Shown: positions 15,659 through 24,042 of the stretch, piece by piece
How positions within the stretch are numbered: the stretch's first letter is position 1
Layout: the number at the start of each line of letters is the position of its first letter
From: Candidatus Omnitrophota bacterium
GTDB lineage: Bacteria > Omnitrophota > Omnitrophia > Omnitrophales > Aquincolibacteriaceae
Length of the DNA: 34,122 bases
NCBI GenBank assembly: GCA_018883425.1
Contig: VFQY01000015.1
Coordinates: forward strand, 1-34,122
Direction: 5' to 3'
Program-made: the position numbers and the translations under genes
The notes under the pieces: generated by a model
The model's database searches: none
What the model saw: only the letters and a program-made list of their open reading frames with translations
Told to the model about the DNA's origin: nothing

Positions 15659-17775
15659 AAACACTTCAAATTCTGCCGTCGCTCGAACTCGGAGGTGTGG
15701 AACGGGGTGTCATCGATCTTGCCCGCGCCATGAAGGCTCGGGGTGATGAGACCGTTGTGGTGTCGTCAGGCGGAGCGCTGGTGGCTCAGCTGAATCAAAT
15801 GGGTGTGCGCCATTACGCGCTTCCGGTCCACAAGAAAAGCCTCGCTGTTTTCAAGCAGGTCAACACTCTCGCCGAAATCATTCAGAGGGAGAACATCGAA
15901 ATTGTTCATGGGCGAAGCCGCGTTCCTGCCTGGATCGGCTGGATGGCCGCTCAGAAAGCCCGCGTTCCCTTCGTGACGACCTGCCATGGCTATTATTCCG
16001 CGCACTTTTTCAGCCGTGTGATGGGGTGGGGAAAGCGCGTCATCGTGATTTCCCGGGTTGTGGGCCGGCACATGATTGATGATTTCGGAGTGCCTCCGGA
16101 CCGGATACGGCTGATTCACCGCGGAATTGATCTTTCGCAGTTCAGCTACGTCCCGAACAAATACGACTCGGTTCCGAAAACTTTGCGCATCATCAGCGTC
16201 GGGCGGCTGTCGCCCATCAAGGGGCAGGTCGATTTTTTGCGGGCGGTGCATCATGTGCGGCGTGAAATACCCAACCTCGAAGTCTGGATTGTCGGCAGCG
16301 AGGGCAAGGGGAAAACCCGCTACACGGAACTGCTTCATCGGACGGCTCGCCAGCTCGGACTGTATTCCTGCGTGAAGTTCATGGGAACAAGACGCGACAT
16401 CCCCGAGCTGCTTGCGCAGGCGGATTTGCTCGTGCTGGCGACCCGCATCCCTGAAGCCTTCGGGCGGGTGGTGGTGGAGGCGGGCGCGGTGGGAACGGCC
16501 GTGATCTCGACGCGTGTGGGGGGCGTTCTGGACATTGTCGATGACGGTGAAAACGGACTGCTTGTTCCCCCCGGAGATGTTCAGTCGATGACGCGCTCCA
16601 TGATCAGGCTTCTGAAAGACCGTCAGCTCTGCCGCAAAATGACGGCGGCTATGCGTTCAAAAGTCGAACGGAATTTTGCCCTGGACTCGATGGTCGAAAA
16701 AACTCTCGAAGTTTACCGCGAGGTTAAAGCCGAGAAGAAAATACTTGTGATCAAGCTCGGAGCAATCGGGGATCTCATCCTGGCTGTCCCGAGTTTCCGC
16801 ATGCTGCGGGAAAAGTTTCCGGATGCCAGAATTTGTCTTCTCGCGGACCGCAAGCTGGCCCCGTCGGTGTCGTCCTGCCCTTACCTGGACGAGGTCATTC
16901 CCGTCGACCGTTCCAGGCTGTCCAATATTTTTTATCTTCTGCGTCTTGCTAAAAGACTGCGCCGGGAGGGTTTTGATGTTTCTGTCGATCTGCAGAACTC
17001 CAAATGGACACATGCCCTGGCGTTTCTCTCCGGCGTGCGTGAGCGGGCGGGTTTCCGCCGGGGAAAGCTGGGTTTTCTCCTGAACCGGGCGGAAACGCCG
17101 CCCAAGGCGCCGGAGCCTCCCGTCCGCAATCAATTCAGAGTTCTCAGTAAGTTAGGCGTTCAGAAACTGGATGACCGGCTGGAACTTTGGGCCTCTCCCC
17201 GGGCGCGCCGCAACGCCGAGACCTGGATGGCCGCTCTGCCCGAGGGCCGCCCGCGGGTTGGTTTTGTTCTGGGGTCCAGCCCTCAGTGGGAAACCAAACG
17301 CTGGCCGATCGAGTCGTTTCGGGAACTGGGTGACCGTCTGGCCAGAGAGCTGAATGCGTCGGTTGTTCTGATAGGTTCGAAGGAAGATGTGCCGCTGGCT
17401 TATCACTACCTCTCCCGTCCCGCAGACTATGTTCTGGATCTGACCGGCCGGACTTCGCCCCAGGATCTGATTGCCGTGACGGAAAAACTTTCAGCGCTGA
17501 TTTCGGGAGACACCGCGCCCCTGCATGCAGCTGCGGCTCTCGGGATTCCTGTCGCCGCTCTTTTCGGCCCGACCGATCCCAAACGGCACATGCCGCCCGC
17601 TGAAAACGCGTCGGTCATCTCCAAGCGCCTGCCTTGTCAGCCCTGCTACAGCGGCCGTTGCAGGCTGGCTGAAAAAATGGCCTGCATGACGAAAATCAGC
17701 CCCGATGAAGTGTTCGAATCGGTCCGTAAACTGCTGGCACGGCCCGCCGCGGCCGTTGGAAATCCCCGGATATGA
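15655..17775 (+). CDS. Fused GT4 and GT9 glycosyltransferase (two-domain LPS core enzyme)
   Basis: This 706-residue protein has two glycosyltransferase modules. Residues ~1-355 are a GT-B family 4 enzyme: LELGGVERGVIDLA near the start, VTTCHGYYS, LIHRGIDLS, SVGRLSPIKGQ, and the donor-binding EX7E pair Glu267/Glu275 in PEAFGRVVVEAG. Residues ~361-700 are a family 9 (heptosyltransferase-like) module: IKLGAIGDLI (Gly372-Asp373), ETKRWPIE, ISGDTAPLHAAAALG and FGPTDPKRH, then a cysteine-rich segment (LPCQPC...CRL...CM). It starts at GTG 15655, overlapping the previous stop (GTGA), with CAGGAG upstream. One polypeptide probably performs two consecutive core sugar additions. The sugars are not determined by sequence. 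Confidence 0.9.
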   Translation: MKTLQILPSLELGGVERGVIDLARAMKARGDETVVVSSGGALVAQLNQMGVRHYALPVHKKSLAVFKQVNTLAEIIQRENIEIVHGRSRVPAWIGWMAAQKARVPFVTTCHGYYSAHFFSRVMGWGKRVIVISRVVGRHMIDDFGVPPDRIRLIHRGIDLSQFSYVPNKYDSVPKTLRIISVGRLSPIKGQVDFLRAVHHVRREIPNLEVWIVGSEGKGKTRYTELLHRTARQLGLYSCVKFMGTRRDIPELLAQADLLVLATRIPEAFGRVVVEAGAVGTAVISTRVGGVLDIVDDGENGLLVPPGDVQSMTRSMIRLLKDRQLCRKMTAAMRSKVERNFALDSMVEKTLEVYREVKAEKKILVIKLGAIGDLILAVPSFRMLREKFPDARICLLADRKLAPSVSSCPYLDEVIPVDRSRLSNIFYLLRLAKRLRREGFDVSVDLQNSKWTHALAFLSGVRERAGFRRGKLGFLLNRAETPPKAPEPPVRNQFRVLSKLGVQKLDDRLELWASPRARRNAETWMAALPEGRPRVGFVLGSSPQWETKRWPIESFRELGDRLARELNASVVLIGSKEDVPLAYHYLSRPADYVLDLTGRTSPQDLIAVTEKLSALISGDTAPLHAAAALGIPVAALFGPTDPKRHMPPAENASVISKRLPCQPCYSGRCRLAEKMACMTKISPDEVFESVRKLLARPAAAVGNPRI

Positions 17776-18821
17776 AGATCTTAATTTTCACCAAAAATTG
17801 GGTGGGCGACCTTCTTTTTCAGATGCCCGCAATCGATGCGGTCGCGGCGCAATGGCCCGAGGCTGAAATTGTCTGTCTTGTGCCCGCCCGCTGCCGGGAA
17901 ATGCTGAGGGCTCATCCCCGCGTCAGCCGCGTTCTTATTTTTGATGAGCGGCGCGAGCAAAAGAGCTGGCCCGCCAGGCTTGCCTTTGGGCTGAAACTCA
18001 GAGGCGAGACGTGGGACCGGGCGTTTCTCTTTCACCGCTCCAGGACGAGAGCTTTTATCGCCTTCCTGGCGGGAGCCCGGGAAAGGGCAGGGTATGGAAA
18101 AAAAAGAGCCTGGCTTCTGACGCAAACGCTTGAGGAGCCTGCCGAAAAAATCCATCATGTCGATTATTTTCTGAATCTTGTCCGGGCCGCGGGGGTTCAG
18201 ACGCCGGAGAATCAGGGCTACCGTTTTTATTTCAGCCAGGAGGATGAACTTCAGGCGCTTGATCTGATGACGTCGCTGGAAATCAGGCCGCGCGGCTTTG
18301 TCTGTTTTCATCTCGGGGCGAATTGGGAACCTAAGCGGTGGCCGCCGGAGCACTTTGCGCGCCTCGCTGAAAAGATTCATGAACATTTCGGATTGGCAGC
18401 CGTGCTCACAGGAGCTCCCGAGGATAGGCCGCTGGCCGAAGCTGTGCTGAGGCATGCCGGACGGGCCCGCGTGCTGTCTTTGATCGGGCGGACGGGACTG
18501 CGCGTTCTGGGCGCGCTTTTCAGCCGTTCGGCCTGCGTGGTGTCGGGAGATTCCGGGCCTATGCATATCGCGGCCGGCTCCGGTGCCCGGGTGGCCGCGC
18601 TTTTCGGACCGACCGACCCCGCCCAAACGGGACCTCGAGGGCAGGGGGAAAGTCTTGTTATTCATCACGTGCCTGAGGGATTTACGTCGCCCTGGTACGG
18701 CAGCTCTTTGCCTGAGGGCGGCTGGCTTTCAAAGATTGAGCCGGAGGAAGTTTTTGAAGCGCTGCGCCGTAAGGGGTGGCTGCAGCCGGCACCCGCGGAG
18801 CGCGGGACGGGAGCCGAATGA
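17772..18821 (+). CDS. Family 9 glycosyltransferase (heptosyltransferase-like), copy B
   Basis: A 349-residue GT-B enzyme of the ADP-heptose:LPS heptosyltransferase type. The N-terminus reads KNWVGDLLFQMPA, the mid region has FHRSRTRA and HLGANWEPKRWPPE, and the C-terminal half has LIGRTGL, SGDSGPMHIAAGSG and FGPTDPAQT. It ends without the CxPC...C segment found in three of its paralogues. The KNWVGD start resembles the WaaF (heptosyltransferase II) type more than the others, which is a weak hint to its role. ATG 17772 overlaps the previous stop as ATGA, and its own stop overlaps the next ATG. Confidence 0.88.
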   Translation: MKILIFTKNWVGDLLFQMPAIDAVAAQWPEAEIVCLVPARCREMLRAHPRVSRVLIFDERREQKSWPARLAFGLKLRGETWDRAFLFHRSRTRAFIAFLAGARERAGYGKKRAWLLTQTLEEPAEKIHHVDYFLNLVRAAGVQTPENQGYRFYFSQEDELQALDLMTSLEIRPRGFVCFHLGANWEPKRWPPEHFARLAEKIHEHFGLAAVLTGAPEDRPLAEAVLRHAGRARVLSLIGRTGLRVLGALFSRSACVVSGDSGPMHIAAGSGARVAALFGPTDPAQTGPRGQGESLVIHHVPEGFTSPWYGSSLPEGGWLSKIEPEEVFEALRRKGWLQPAPAERGTGAE

Positions 18822-19786
18822 GTCAGCGTTTTTTGATTATCAGCCTCAGCAACATCGGCGATGTTGTTTTGACGACGCCGGTCATCATGCGCATCGCGCA
18901 AGCTTTTCCTCAAGCGCTTCTGACGGTGGTTGCCGGACCCAAGGCGGCACCGCTTGCCGCGGCCAGCCGCCGCATCAGCCGATGGGTCGTTTATGATAAA
19001 CGCGCATCGTGGCCCGAGAAACTTCGATTTGCGGCAGATCTCCGCCGTGACCGCTATGAGGCCGTTATCGATTTGCGCAATACGGCGATTCCTTTCCTGG
19101 TCAGCGCTCGAAGACGCAGCCCCTCTGTCCGTTTTCACAAAGAGATCAGCATGCGTGAGCGTCATCTTGAGGTCCTGCGCTGGACGGGCTATCGGCTTCA
19201 GGAAGAAGCTCCGACGTTTGATTTTTATCATCCGGAAGAAGAAGCGTCGGCTCTGAGAAAAATGCGCGAGGCGGGAATTCCTCAAGGCCCGTTTATCCTG
19301 ATTGCCGCGGGAGCGGCCAGCTCGGCTAAACGCTGGCCTCTGAAACGCTACGACGAGACTTTGCGCCGCCTTCTCGCGCTTCATCCGGGCCCGGCTGTTT
19401 TGATCGGAGATTCAAGCGAGAGGTCTTATGTCCAGGACTTGGTGAGCGCCGATCCCTCAAGGGTTTTCAATATGGCCGGTTTGACGACGCTCAGGGAGAC
19501 GGCGTCTCTGATAGGCCGCTGTGAACTTCTCCTGACGAATGACAGTGCCGCGATGCATCTGGGGCATGAGATGAGGCGCAAAGTCGCCGCTGTTTTCGGT
19601 CCGACATCCTGGCAGGCTTACGGGCGAAGCGGCCCGCTGTGGCGGCTTCTAAAACCGGAACCCGAAGACGCCTGTTGTGCTTCTGGCGGCTCCGATGCCT
19701 TCGCAGGCGTGACGGCTGAAAAAGTTTTTGATGCCTGCCGTGAACTGCTCACACTCCCCCAGGACAAGACGGTTCTCCCGTGCTGA
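18818..19786 (+). CDS. Family 9 glycosyltransferase (heptosyltransferase-like), copy C
   Basis: A 322-residue protein, the shortest GT9 here. It shows ISLSNIGDVVLTTP at the N-terminus, DKRASWPEK, IDLRNTAIPF, AAGAASSAKRWPLKRY, MAGLTTLRE, and NDSAAMHLGHEM followed by FGPTSWQAYG. The usual GPTDP is FGPTSW, and the small residues after the MHL motif are replaced by GHEMRRK, so this copy has diverged around the donor site. It has a CC pair (DACCASGG) but not the full CxPC segment. I chose ATG 18818, overlapping the previous stop as ATGA; the frame opens earlier only inside the upstream gene. Confidence 0.86.
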   Translation: MSQRFLIISLSNIGDVVLTTPVIMRIAQAFPQALLTVVAGPKAAPLAAASRRISRWVVYDKRASWPEKLRFAADLRRDRYEAVIDLRNTAIPFLVSARRRSPSVRFHKEISMRERHLEVLRWTGYRLQEEAPTFDFYHPEEEASALRKMREAGIPQGPFILIAAGAASSAKRWPLKRYDETLRRLLALHPGPAVLIGDSSERSYVQDLVSADPSRVFNMAGLTTLRETASLIGRCELLLTNDSAAMHLGHEMRRKVAAVFGPTSWQAYGRSGPLWRLLKPEPEDACCASGGSDAFAGVTAEKVFDACRELLTLPQDKTVLPC

Positions 19787-19796
19787 GGCTCCCGCG

Positions 19797-20888
19797 ATGA
19801 CGGCGCACTTGCCTTTTCAGCCCGACCGGATTCTCGTGACGCGCACGGACCGCATCGGGGACCTGCTTGTCTCGACTCCGGTTTTCAAGGCTCTTCGCGA
19901 GCGTTTTCCCAAAGCCTGGATCGGGGCGGTTATTTTTCAGGAAAACCGCGAGCTGCTTGAGGGCAATCCTTACCTCGACGAAGTGATTCTCTACGACAAA
20001 AAAGGCAGCGAAAAAAATGCGCTGGGCCATCTCGCTTTCGCGCTGAGGCTGAGAAAGAAAAACTATCAGGCCGTGATTCATCTTCATGCGACGCACCGCA
20101 TGCATCAGGCCGCATTCCTGGCCGGAATACCTGTGCGCATCGGGTGGGCGCGTAAAAGCCCCGCCCTGCTGACGCACGCCATCCCCGATGTAAAAAGCGA
20201 AGGTTTGCGCCATGAGGCTGAATACAATTTCGAACTTCTTAAAATCCTGGGGGTGGATCTACCGCAGGTTCTGGAACTGTATGCGCCCAACTTACCCAAA
20301 CACGAAGCTTCGCTTGCAGAGCTGACGGCCGCCTTGGGCATGAGCCCCGAGCGTCCCTGGATTTTGATCAATCCGTCCTCGAGCTGTCCTTCCAAAATGT
20401 GGCCGGCCTCAAAATTTGCAAAGCTGATCTCGGCGATGGAAAAAAAATACAGCGCCGCCGTGGGATTGATCGGCGGTCCCCGGGACCGGGCTCTTGCGCG
20501 CCGCATCCTGGAAGAAGCCGGAAGTCTCAAGGCCTTTGACTTGACCGGACGGCTGAGTTTAGGAACGCTCAGCTGTCTGATACGAAAAGCGGCGCTCTTG
20601 GTTTCGAACGATTCGGGGCCCGTCCATCTTGCCTCGGCGGCCGGCACACCCGTGGTCTCCATTTTTGGACGCAATCAGCCCGGACTTTCTCCCGTGCGCT
20701 GGAGGCCTCTCGGCGGGAAATCCCGTTATCTTTGGAAAGACATCGGATGCCGCCCTTGTCTGGCTCATCATTGCCGCATCCAGTTTTTGTGTCTGGATGT
20801 GATTTCGGTGGAGGATGTTCTTGAAGCCGCGGAATCGGCAGCATCCCTTCCTTCCCGCAGCGCTGTTTCGGGAGATTCCGGACGATGA
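19797..20888 (+). CDS. Family 9 glycosyltransferase (heptosyltransferase-like), copy D
   Basis: A 363-residue GT9 enzyme. Seen: VTRTDRIGDLLVSTP at the N-terminus, LLEGNPYLDEVILYDKK, IHLHATHRMHQAAFLAG, INPSSSCPSKMWPASKFA, LTGRLSLGTL, NDSGPVHLASAAG and SIFGRNQPGLSP. The C-terminal cysteine segment is IGCRPC...CRIQFLC. The TDRIGDLL start is common among GT9 genes for LPS core addition. It starts ten bases after the previous stop, at ATG 19797 following TGAGG; the longer frame from 19728 lies in copy C and is not used. The stop overlaps the copy E start (ATGA). Confidence 0.88.
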   Translation: MTAHLPFQPDRILVTRTDRIGDLLVSTPVFKALRERFPKAWIGAVIFQENRELLEGNPYLDEVILYDKKGSEKNALGHLAFALRLRKKNYQAVIHLHATHRMHQAAFLAGIPVRIGWARKSPALLTHAIPDVKSEGLRHEAEYNFELLKILGVDLPQVLELYAPNLPKHEASLAELTAALGMSPERPWILINPSSSCPSKMWPASKFAKLISAMEKKYSAAVGLIGGPRDRALARRILEEAGSLKAFDLTGRLSLGTLSCLIRKAALLVSNDSGPVHLASAAGTPVVSIFGRNQPGLSPVRWRPLGGKSRYLWKDIGCRPCLAHHCRIQFLCLDVISVEDVLEAAESAASLPSRSAVSGDSGR

Positions 20889-22030
20889 GCGCGCCCCGCC
20901 GCGTCCTTGTGGTCCAGCCCTACGGTATCGGAGATCTTCTCTTTGTGACGCCGGTTCTCCGCGCGCTGCGTTTGATTCCTTCCGTAGAGAGTGTGGATTT
21001 GCTTCTGGGTTCCCGCAACGCGGCGGCTGTGCGCGCCAACCCTCATGTCGACGCCATTATCGAGATCGACAAAGACCGCTTCCGAACCCAGGGCCGATGG
21101 AAGACTTTCCGGGAGGTTCTTGGACTTGGCAAGAAGCTCCGGGAGAAGCGCTATGATTTGCTTCTCGATTATTCTTTGCGGGCCGAATACGCTTTCTTGG
21201 GGCAGTTCTTTTTGGGCATCCCCGAGCGGGCCGGTTTTCACTACAAACGGCGGGGTTTTTTTCACAACCATCGTCTTGCGATTCCGCAGGGTTTTGAAGG
21301 CCGCCACGTTGCGGATGCCTGTTGTGATCTGGCTGAACTCGCGGGCATTCCCGTGCGGGACCGATGGCTGGAGTTTTACGCCGATCCTGCTTCGCCGGCC
21401 CGGGTGAGCGGTCTTTTTTTAGAAGGATTCGGCCGGGCCGATGGAGTGCGTGCGGCTGCCGTCAGTGCCGGCGGAGGGGAATCCTGGGGAAAGGATGCCT
21501 CATTTAAACGTTGGGCGCCCGAAAAGTTTGCCGCCTTTACGGATCGAGTTTGCCGGCGGCTGGGGCTGGGGGCCGCCGTATTTGTCGGAGGGGCAGGTGA
21601 AAAGGACATTAGCGCGTCCGCGTCAGCGCTGATGAAAACTCCGGTCCTGAATCTCACGGGCAAACTTTCTCTGTCGGATTCATCGGCCGTGATTGACCGC
21701 GCAGCCGTTTTTATCGGAAACGACGGAGGGCTTCTGCATCTTGCGTGCGCGCGCAGGAAGCCCGTTATCGGTTTCTACGGCCCTGTGGATCCCCGGGTCT
21801 ACGGACCTTATCCTGCATCGCCGCTTTCGGCAGCGGTTTTCAAAAAAGATCTGGAATGCCGTCCCTGTTACCGCAAATTCCGCTACAACAGCGCTTGCGA
21901 AGACCGTGCCTGCCTCACTTCGCTTGAGGCGGCCGAGGCCTATCAAGCTCTCGAGCAGGGCGGGTACTTTGACCGTCTGGAAAAGGCTTTGGGGCCCGCC
22001 GCCGGACTGGGTTATAATCCGGTCCCATGA
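20885..22030 (+). CDS. Family 9 glycosyltransferase (heptosyltransferase-like), copy E
   Basis: A 381-residue GT9 enzyme, the longest single-domain copy. The N-terminus has QPYGIGDLLFVTPVLRAL; mid regions have SLRAEYAFLGQFF, GIPERAGFHYKRRG and GKDASFKRWAPEKFA. The C-terminal half has LTGKLSLSDSS, NDGGLLHLACARRKP and GFYGPVDPRVYG, then LECRPCYRKF...CEDRACL. Asp-Gly-Gly replaces the Asp-Ser-Gly of the other copies in the acceptor/donor loop. The ATG overlaps the copy D stop (ATGA), and its own stop overlaps the deacetylase start. The acceptor and donor sugars are unknown. Confidence 0.88.
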   Translation: MSAPRRVLVVQPYGIGDLLFVTPVLRALRLIPSVESVDLLLGSRNAAAVRANPHVDAIIEIDKDRFRTQGRWKTFREVLGLGKKLREKRYDLLLDYSLRAEYAFLGQFFLGIPERAGFHYKRRGFFHNHRLAIPQGFEGRHVADACCDLAELAGIPVRDRWLEFYADPASPARVSGLFLEGFGRADGVRAAAVSAGGGESWGKDASFKRWAPEKFAAFTDRVCRRLGLGAAVFVGGAGEKDISASASALMKTPVLNLTGKLSLSDSSAVIDRAAVFIGNDGGLLHLACARRKPVIGFYGPVDPRVYGPYPASPLSAAVFKKDLECRPCYRKFRYNSACEDRACLTSLEAAEAYQALEQGGYFDRLEKALGPAAGLGYNPVP

Positions 22031-22893
22031 AAAAAATTCTAACGCTCATTTCTGCCGCCCTTCTCGGCGCTTTCCTTTTGGCGGCGGCCTGTTTTTTCAT
22101 TTTTCCTTTGCCGGGACAAATTCCCGTACTCATGTACCATTTCGTCGGCAGCCGAGACGACGCCGCCCAGCAAAAAAATTTCGTCAGCCGGGAGTCCTTT
22201 GCCGCTCAGATGGCTTTTCTGAAACGATGGGGTTACCGCCCGATTTCTCTTGAAGAATATTTTGAAATCAAAACGGGCGCTCGCCGGGCCGGGGGGCGTG
22301 AGGTGGTCCTCACCTTTGATGACGGCAACACCACGTTTGGTTCGGAGGCACTGCCGATTCTTCGGCGCTACCGTTTTCCGGTCACGGTTTTTCTGGTGAG
22401 CGAGAGCGTGAAGCATGGGCACCATGGCAGTATGACCGAACCGGTCATCCAGGGAATTCTCAAGAGCGATGCTTATGTCGGGATCGCGAGCCACAGTAAA
22501 ACGCACCCCTTTCTATCTCGTATCACACCCGAACAGCTTGAGGATGAGCTGAAGGGGTCCAGGCTTGACCTCGAGACGATGTTTGGGCGGCCGATCCGAT
22601 TTTTAGCCTACCCGAGCGGGGATCTGAATGAAGAGGTTCTCGAGTCCGCGCGCCGTGCCGGTTACGACCTGGCTTTTACGACCTCGGCTAAAAAACTAAA
22701 AAACTTGCCGGAGGGACCCTACAGCTTGACGAGGATCAAAATCAGCCGCTCTTCGGATCTGGCTCCGGCATTCTGGTTCAAGCTAAGCGGTCTCTATGGC
22801 GCCTACAAAAAGTCAGTCCGCCCCTCTTCTCGGGGAGCGGGCGGATCCGCCCCGGGCGGCCCTGGGCTTGATCTTCCTCAGAAGGCCGCATGA
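22027..22893 (+). CDS. Membrane-anchored polysaccharide deacetylase (NodB/CE4 family)
   Basis: A metal-dependent N- or O-deacetylase of 288 residues. An N-terminal hydrophobic helix (~5-28) with no clear cleavage site suggests an inner-membrane anchor with the enzyme in the periplasm. The CE4 motifs follow: VLTFDDG (Asp98, Asp99), SHSKTHP (His156, His160) and AYPSGD (194-199), plus VLMYHFV near the start of the domain, typical of the PgaB-like subgroup. The C-terminus is Ser/Gly/Pro-rich and probably disordered. It is the last gene of the glycosyltransferase operon (ATGA overlap), so a core or surface glycan is the likeliest substrate, though peptidoglycan is possible. Confidence 0.87.
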   Translation: MKKILTLISAALLGAFLLAAACFFIFPLPGQIPVLMYHFVGSRDDAAQQKNFVSRESFAAQMAFLKRWGYRPISLEEYFEIKTGARRAGGREVVLTFDDGNTTFGSEALPILRRYRFPVTVFLVSESVKHGHHGSMTEPVIQGILKSDAYVGIASHSKTHPFLSRITPEQLEDELKGSRLDLETMFGRPIRFLAYPSGDLNEEVLESARRAGYDLAFTTSAKKLKNLPEGPYSLTRIKISRSSDLAPAFWFKLSGLYGAYKKSVRPSSRGAGGSAPGGPGLDLPQKAA

Positions 22894-22944
22894 GTCCAAG
22901 CCGCAACCTGTTGAATTATATAAACTTAGGATTTTCCGCTTGGA

Positions 22945-22974
22945 TTGACACCGCGGGGCTTGCGGTGATAAGAT
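22945..22974 (+). promoter_or_regulatory. Sigma70-like promoter for the hldE1-kdsB-pyrG-kdsA operon, with a dyad in its spacer
   Basis: A consensus -35 TTGACA (22945-22950) is followed after 18 bases by TAAGAT (22969-22974, four of six matches), in the 154-base gap between the deacetylase and the heptose kinase. A perfect 6-bp inverted repeat, CACCGC (22949-22954) and GCGGTG (22962-22967), fills most of the spacer. The placement would suit a repressor or activator site, but the dyad is short and its function is unproved. Confidence 0.6.
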
Positions 22975-23047
22975 AAACAAAATTTATCCCGTCACATCCA
23001 ACCCTTTTTGAAATCAAGCCTTTGCGCCTTTTTTTCGTGAGCTCGCG

Positions 23048-24034
23048 TTGAAAGACAAAAAGAAAACCCGCCTTTTGGAATGGCTTAAGCGCTTTCGTAA
23101 GGCCCGCATTCTCGTGATCGGGGATTTTATGCTCGATCAATTCGTGTGGGGGAGCGTTAACCGCATCTCTCCGGAAGCGCCTGTCCCTGTCGTGAATGTT
23201 CAGCGTGAATCGTATATGCCCGGAGGCGCCTTGAACGTGGCCAACAATATCCGGACCCTCGGAGGAACCGTCTATCCCTGCGGTGTGGTGGGACGCGATC
23301 TTGAGGGGCGCATGCTGGTGAAGACGATCCGCCGTGAAGGCATCGAAACCGGCGGGGTGATTTACGACGAGTCGCGCCGGACCACACTCAAGACCCGCAT
23401 CATCGCCCACTCTCAGCAGGTGGTCCGCTTTGACCGTGAAAAAGCCGAGGATATTTCCCGCGAGGACCGGGCACGTATTATGAAATTTATTCAGAGCGTC
23501 ATCGGTAAAACCGACGTCATCATCGTCGAGGATTACGGCAAGGGCGTGATCCAGCCGCCCCTTCTCGAGGAGCTTCTCCGTCTGGCCCGCAAACACAAGA
23601 TCCCCGTTGTGGTGGACCCGAAAGAGAAACATTTTTCTTACTACAAAGGGGCGACTTCCATCACGCCCAACCGCAAGGAAGCCTACGGGGCCATTGAAAA
23701 CAGCGCCTCCATGAGTCTCAAAGAGTTGGGATCAAGGCTCCTTCAAAAACTGGAATTAGAAAGCGTTCTGATCACGCTGGGAGAAGACGGTATGGCCTTG
23801 TTCGAAAAGGACGGTTCCATGACGCAGATCCCGACCGCGGCGCGCGAAGTCTACGATGTTTCAGGTGCGGGGGATACGGTGATTTCCGTCTTTAGTATGG
23901 CGCTGGCCGTCGGGGCCAAGATGAAAGATGCGGCGCGGATTGCAAACATTGCGGCGGGCATTGTGGTTGGAAAACTGGGCACGGCGACGGTGAGCCCCGA
24001 AGAGCTGGAGCGGGCTCTCGAGCAGGAAGTCTGA
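23048..24034 (+). CDS. hldE: D-glycero-beta-D-manno-heptose-7-phosphate kinase (HldE kinase domain)
   Basis: A PfkB/ribokinase-family enzyme that phosphorylates heptose-7-phosphate at C1 on the way to ADP-heptose. The 328 residues match the HldE/RfaE N-terminal kinase alone: ILVIGDFMLDQFVWG, NRISPEAPVPVV, PGGALNVANN, VEDYGKGV, VVVDPKEKHF, TPNRKEA, and the catalytic GAGDT loop (Asp276). The nucleotidyltransferase half of the bifunctional enzyme is absent, so the adenylyl transfer must be done by a separate gene, not in this window. The start is TTG 23048 with only a weak GAGC upstream; no better in-frame start is seen. It is the first gene behind the promoter at 22945-22974. Confidence 0.9.
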   Translation: MKDKKKTRLLEWLKRFRKARILVIGDFMLDQFVWGSVNRISPEAPVPVVNVQRESYMPGGALNVANNIRTLGGTVYPCGVVGRDLEGRMLVKTIRREGIETGGVIYDESRRTTLKTRIIAHSQQVVRFDREKAEDISREDRARIMKFIQSVIGKTDVIIVEDYGKGVIQPPLLEELLRLARKHKIPVVVDPKEKHFSYYKGATSITPNRKEAYGAIENSASMSLKELGSRLLQKLELESVLITLGEDGMALFEKDGSMTQIPTAAREVYDVSGAGDTVISVFSMALAVGAKMKDAARIANIAAGIVVGKLGTATVSPEELERALEQEV

Positions 24035-24042
24035 GCCCGCAG

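Noticed and set aside
17781-18668. 295-residue minus-strand frame
   Set aside because: It is a shadow of the GT9 copy B gene; the plus product has all family motifs.
15655-22030. GT9 run as a possible CRISPR- or phage-like repeat region
   Set aside because: Similarity is at the protein-motif level only. No direct DNA repeats, integrase or att-like ends are visible, and the xerC nearby is a housekeeping recombinase.
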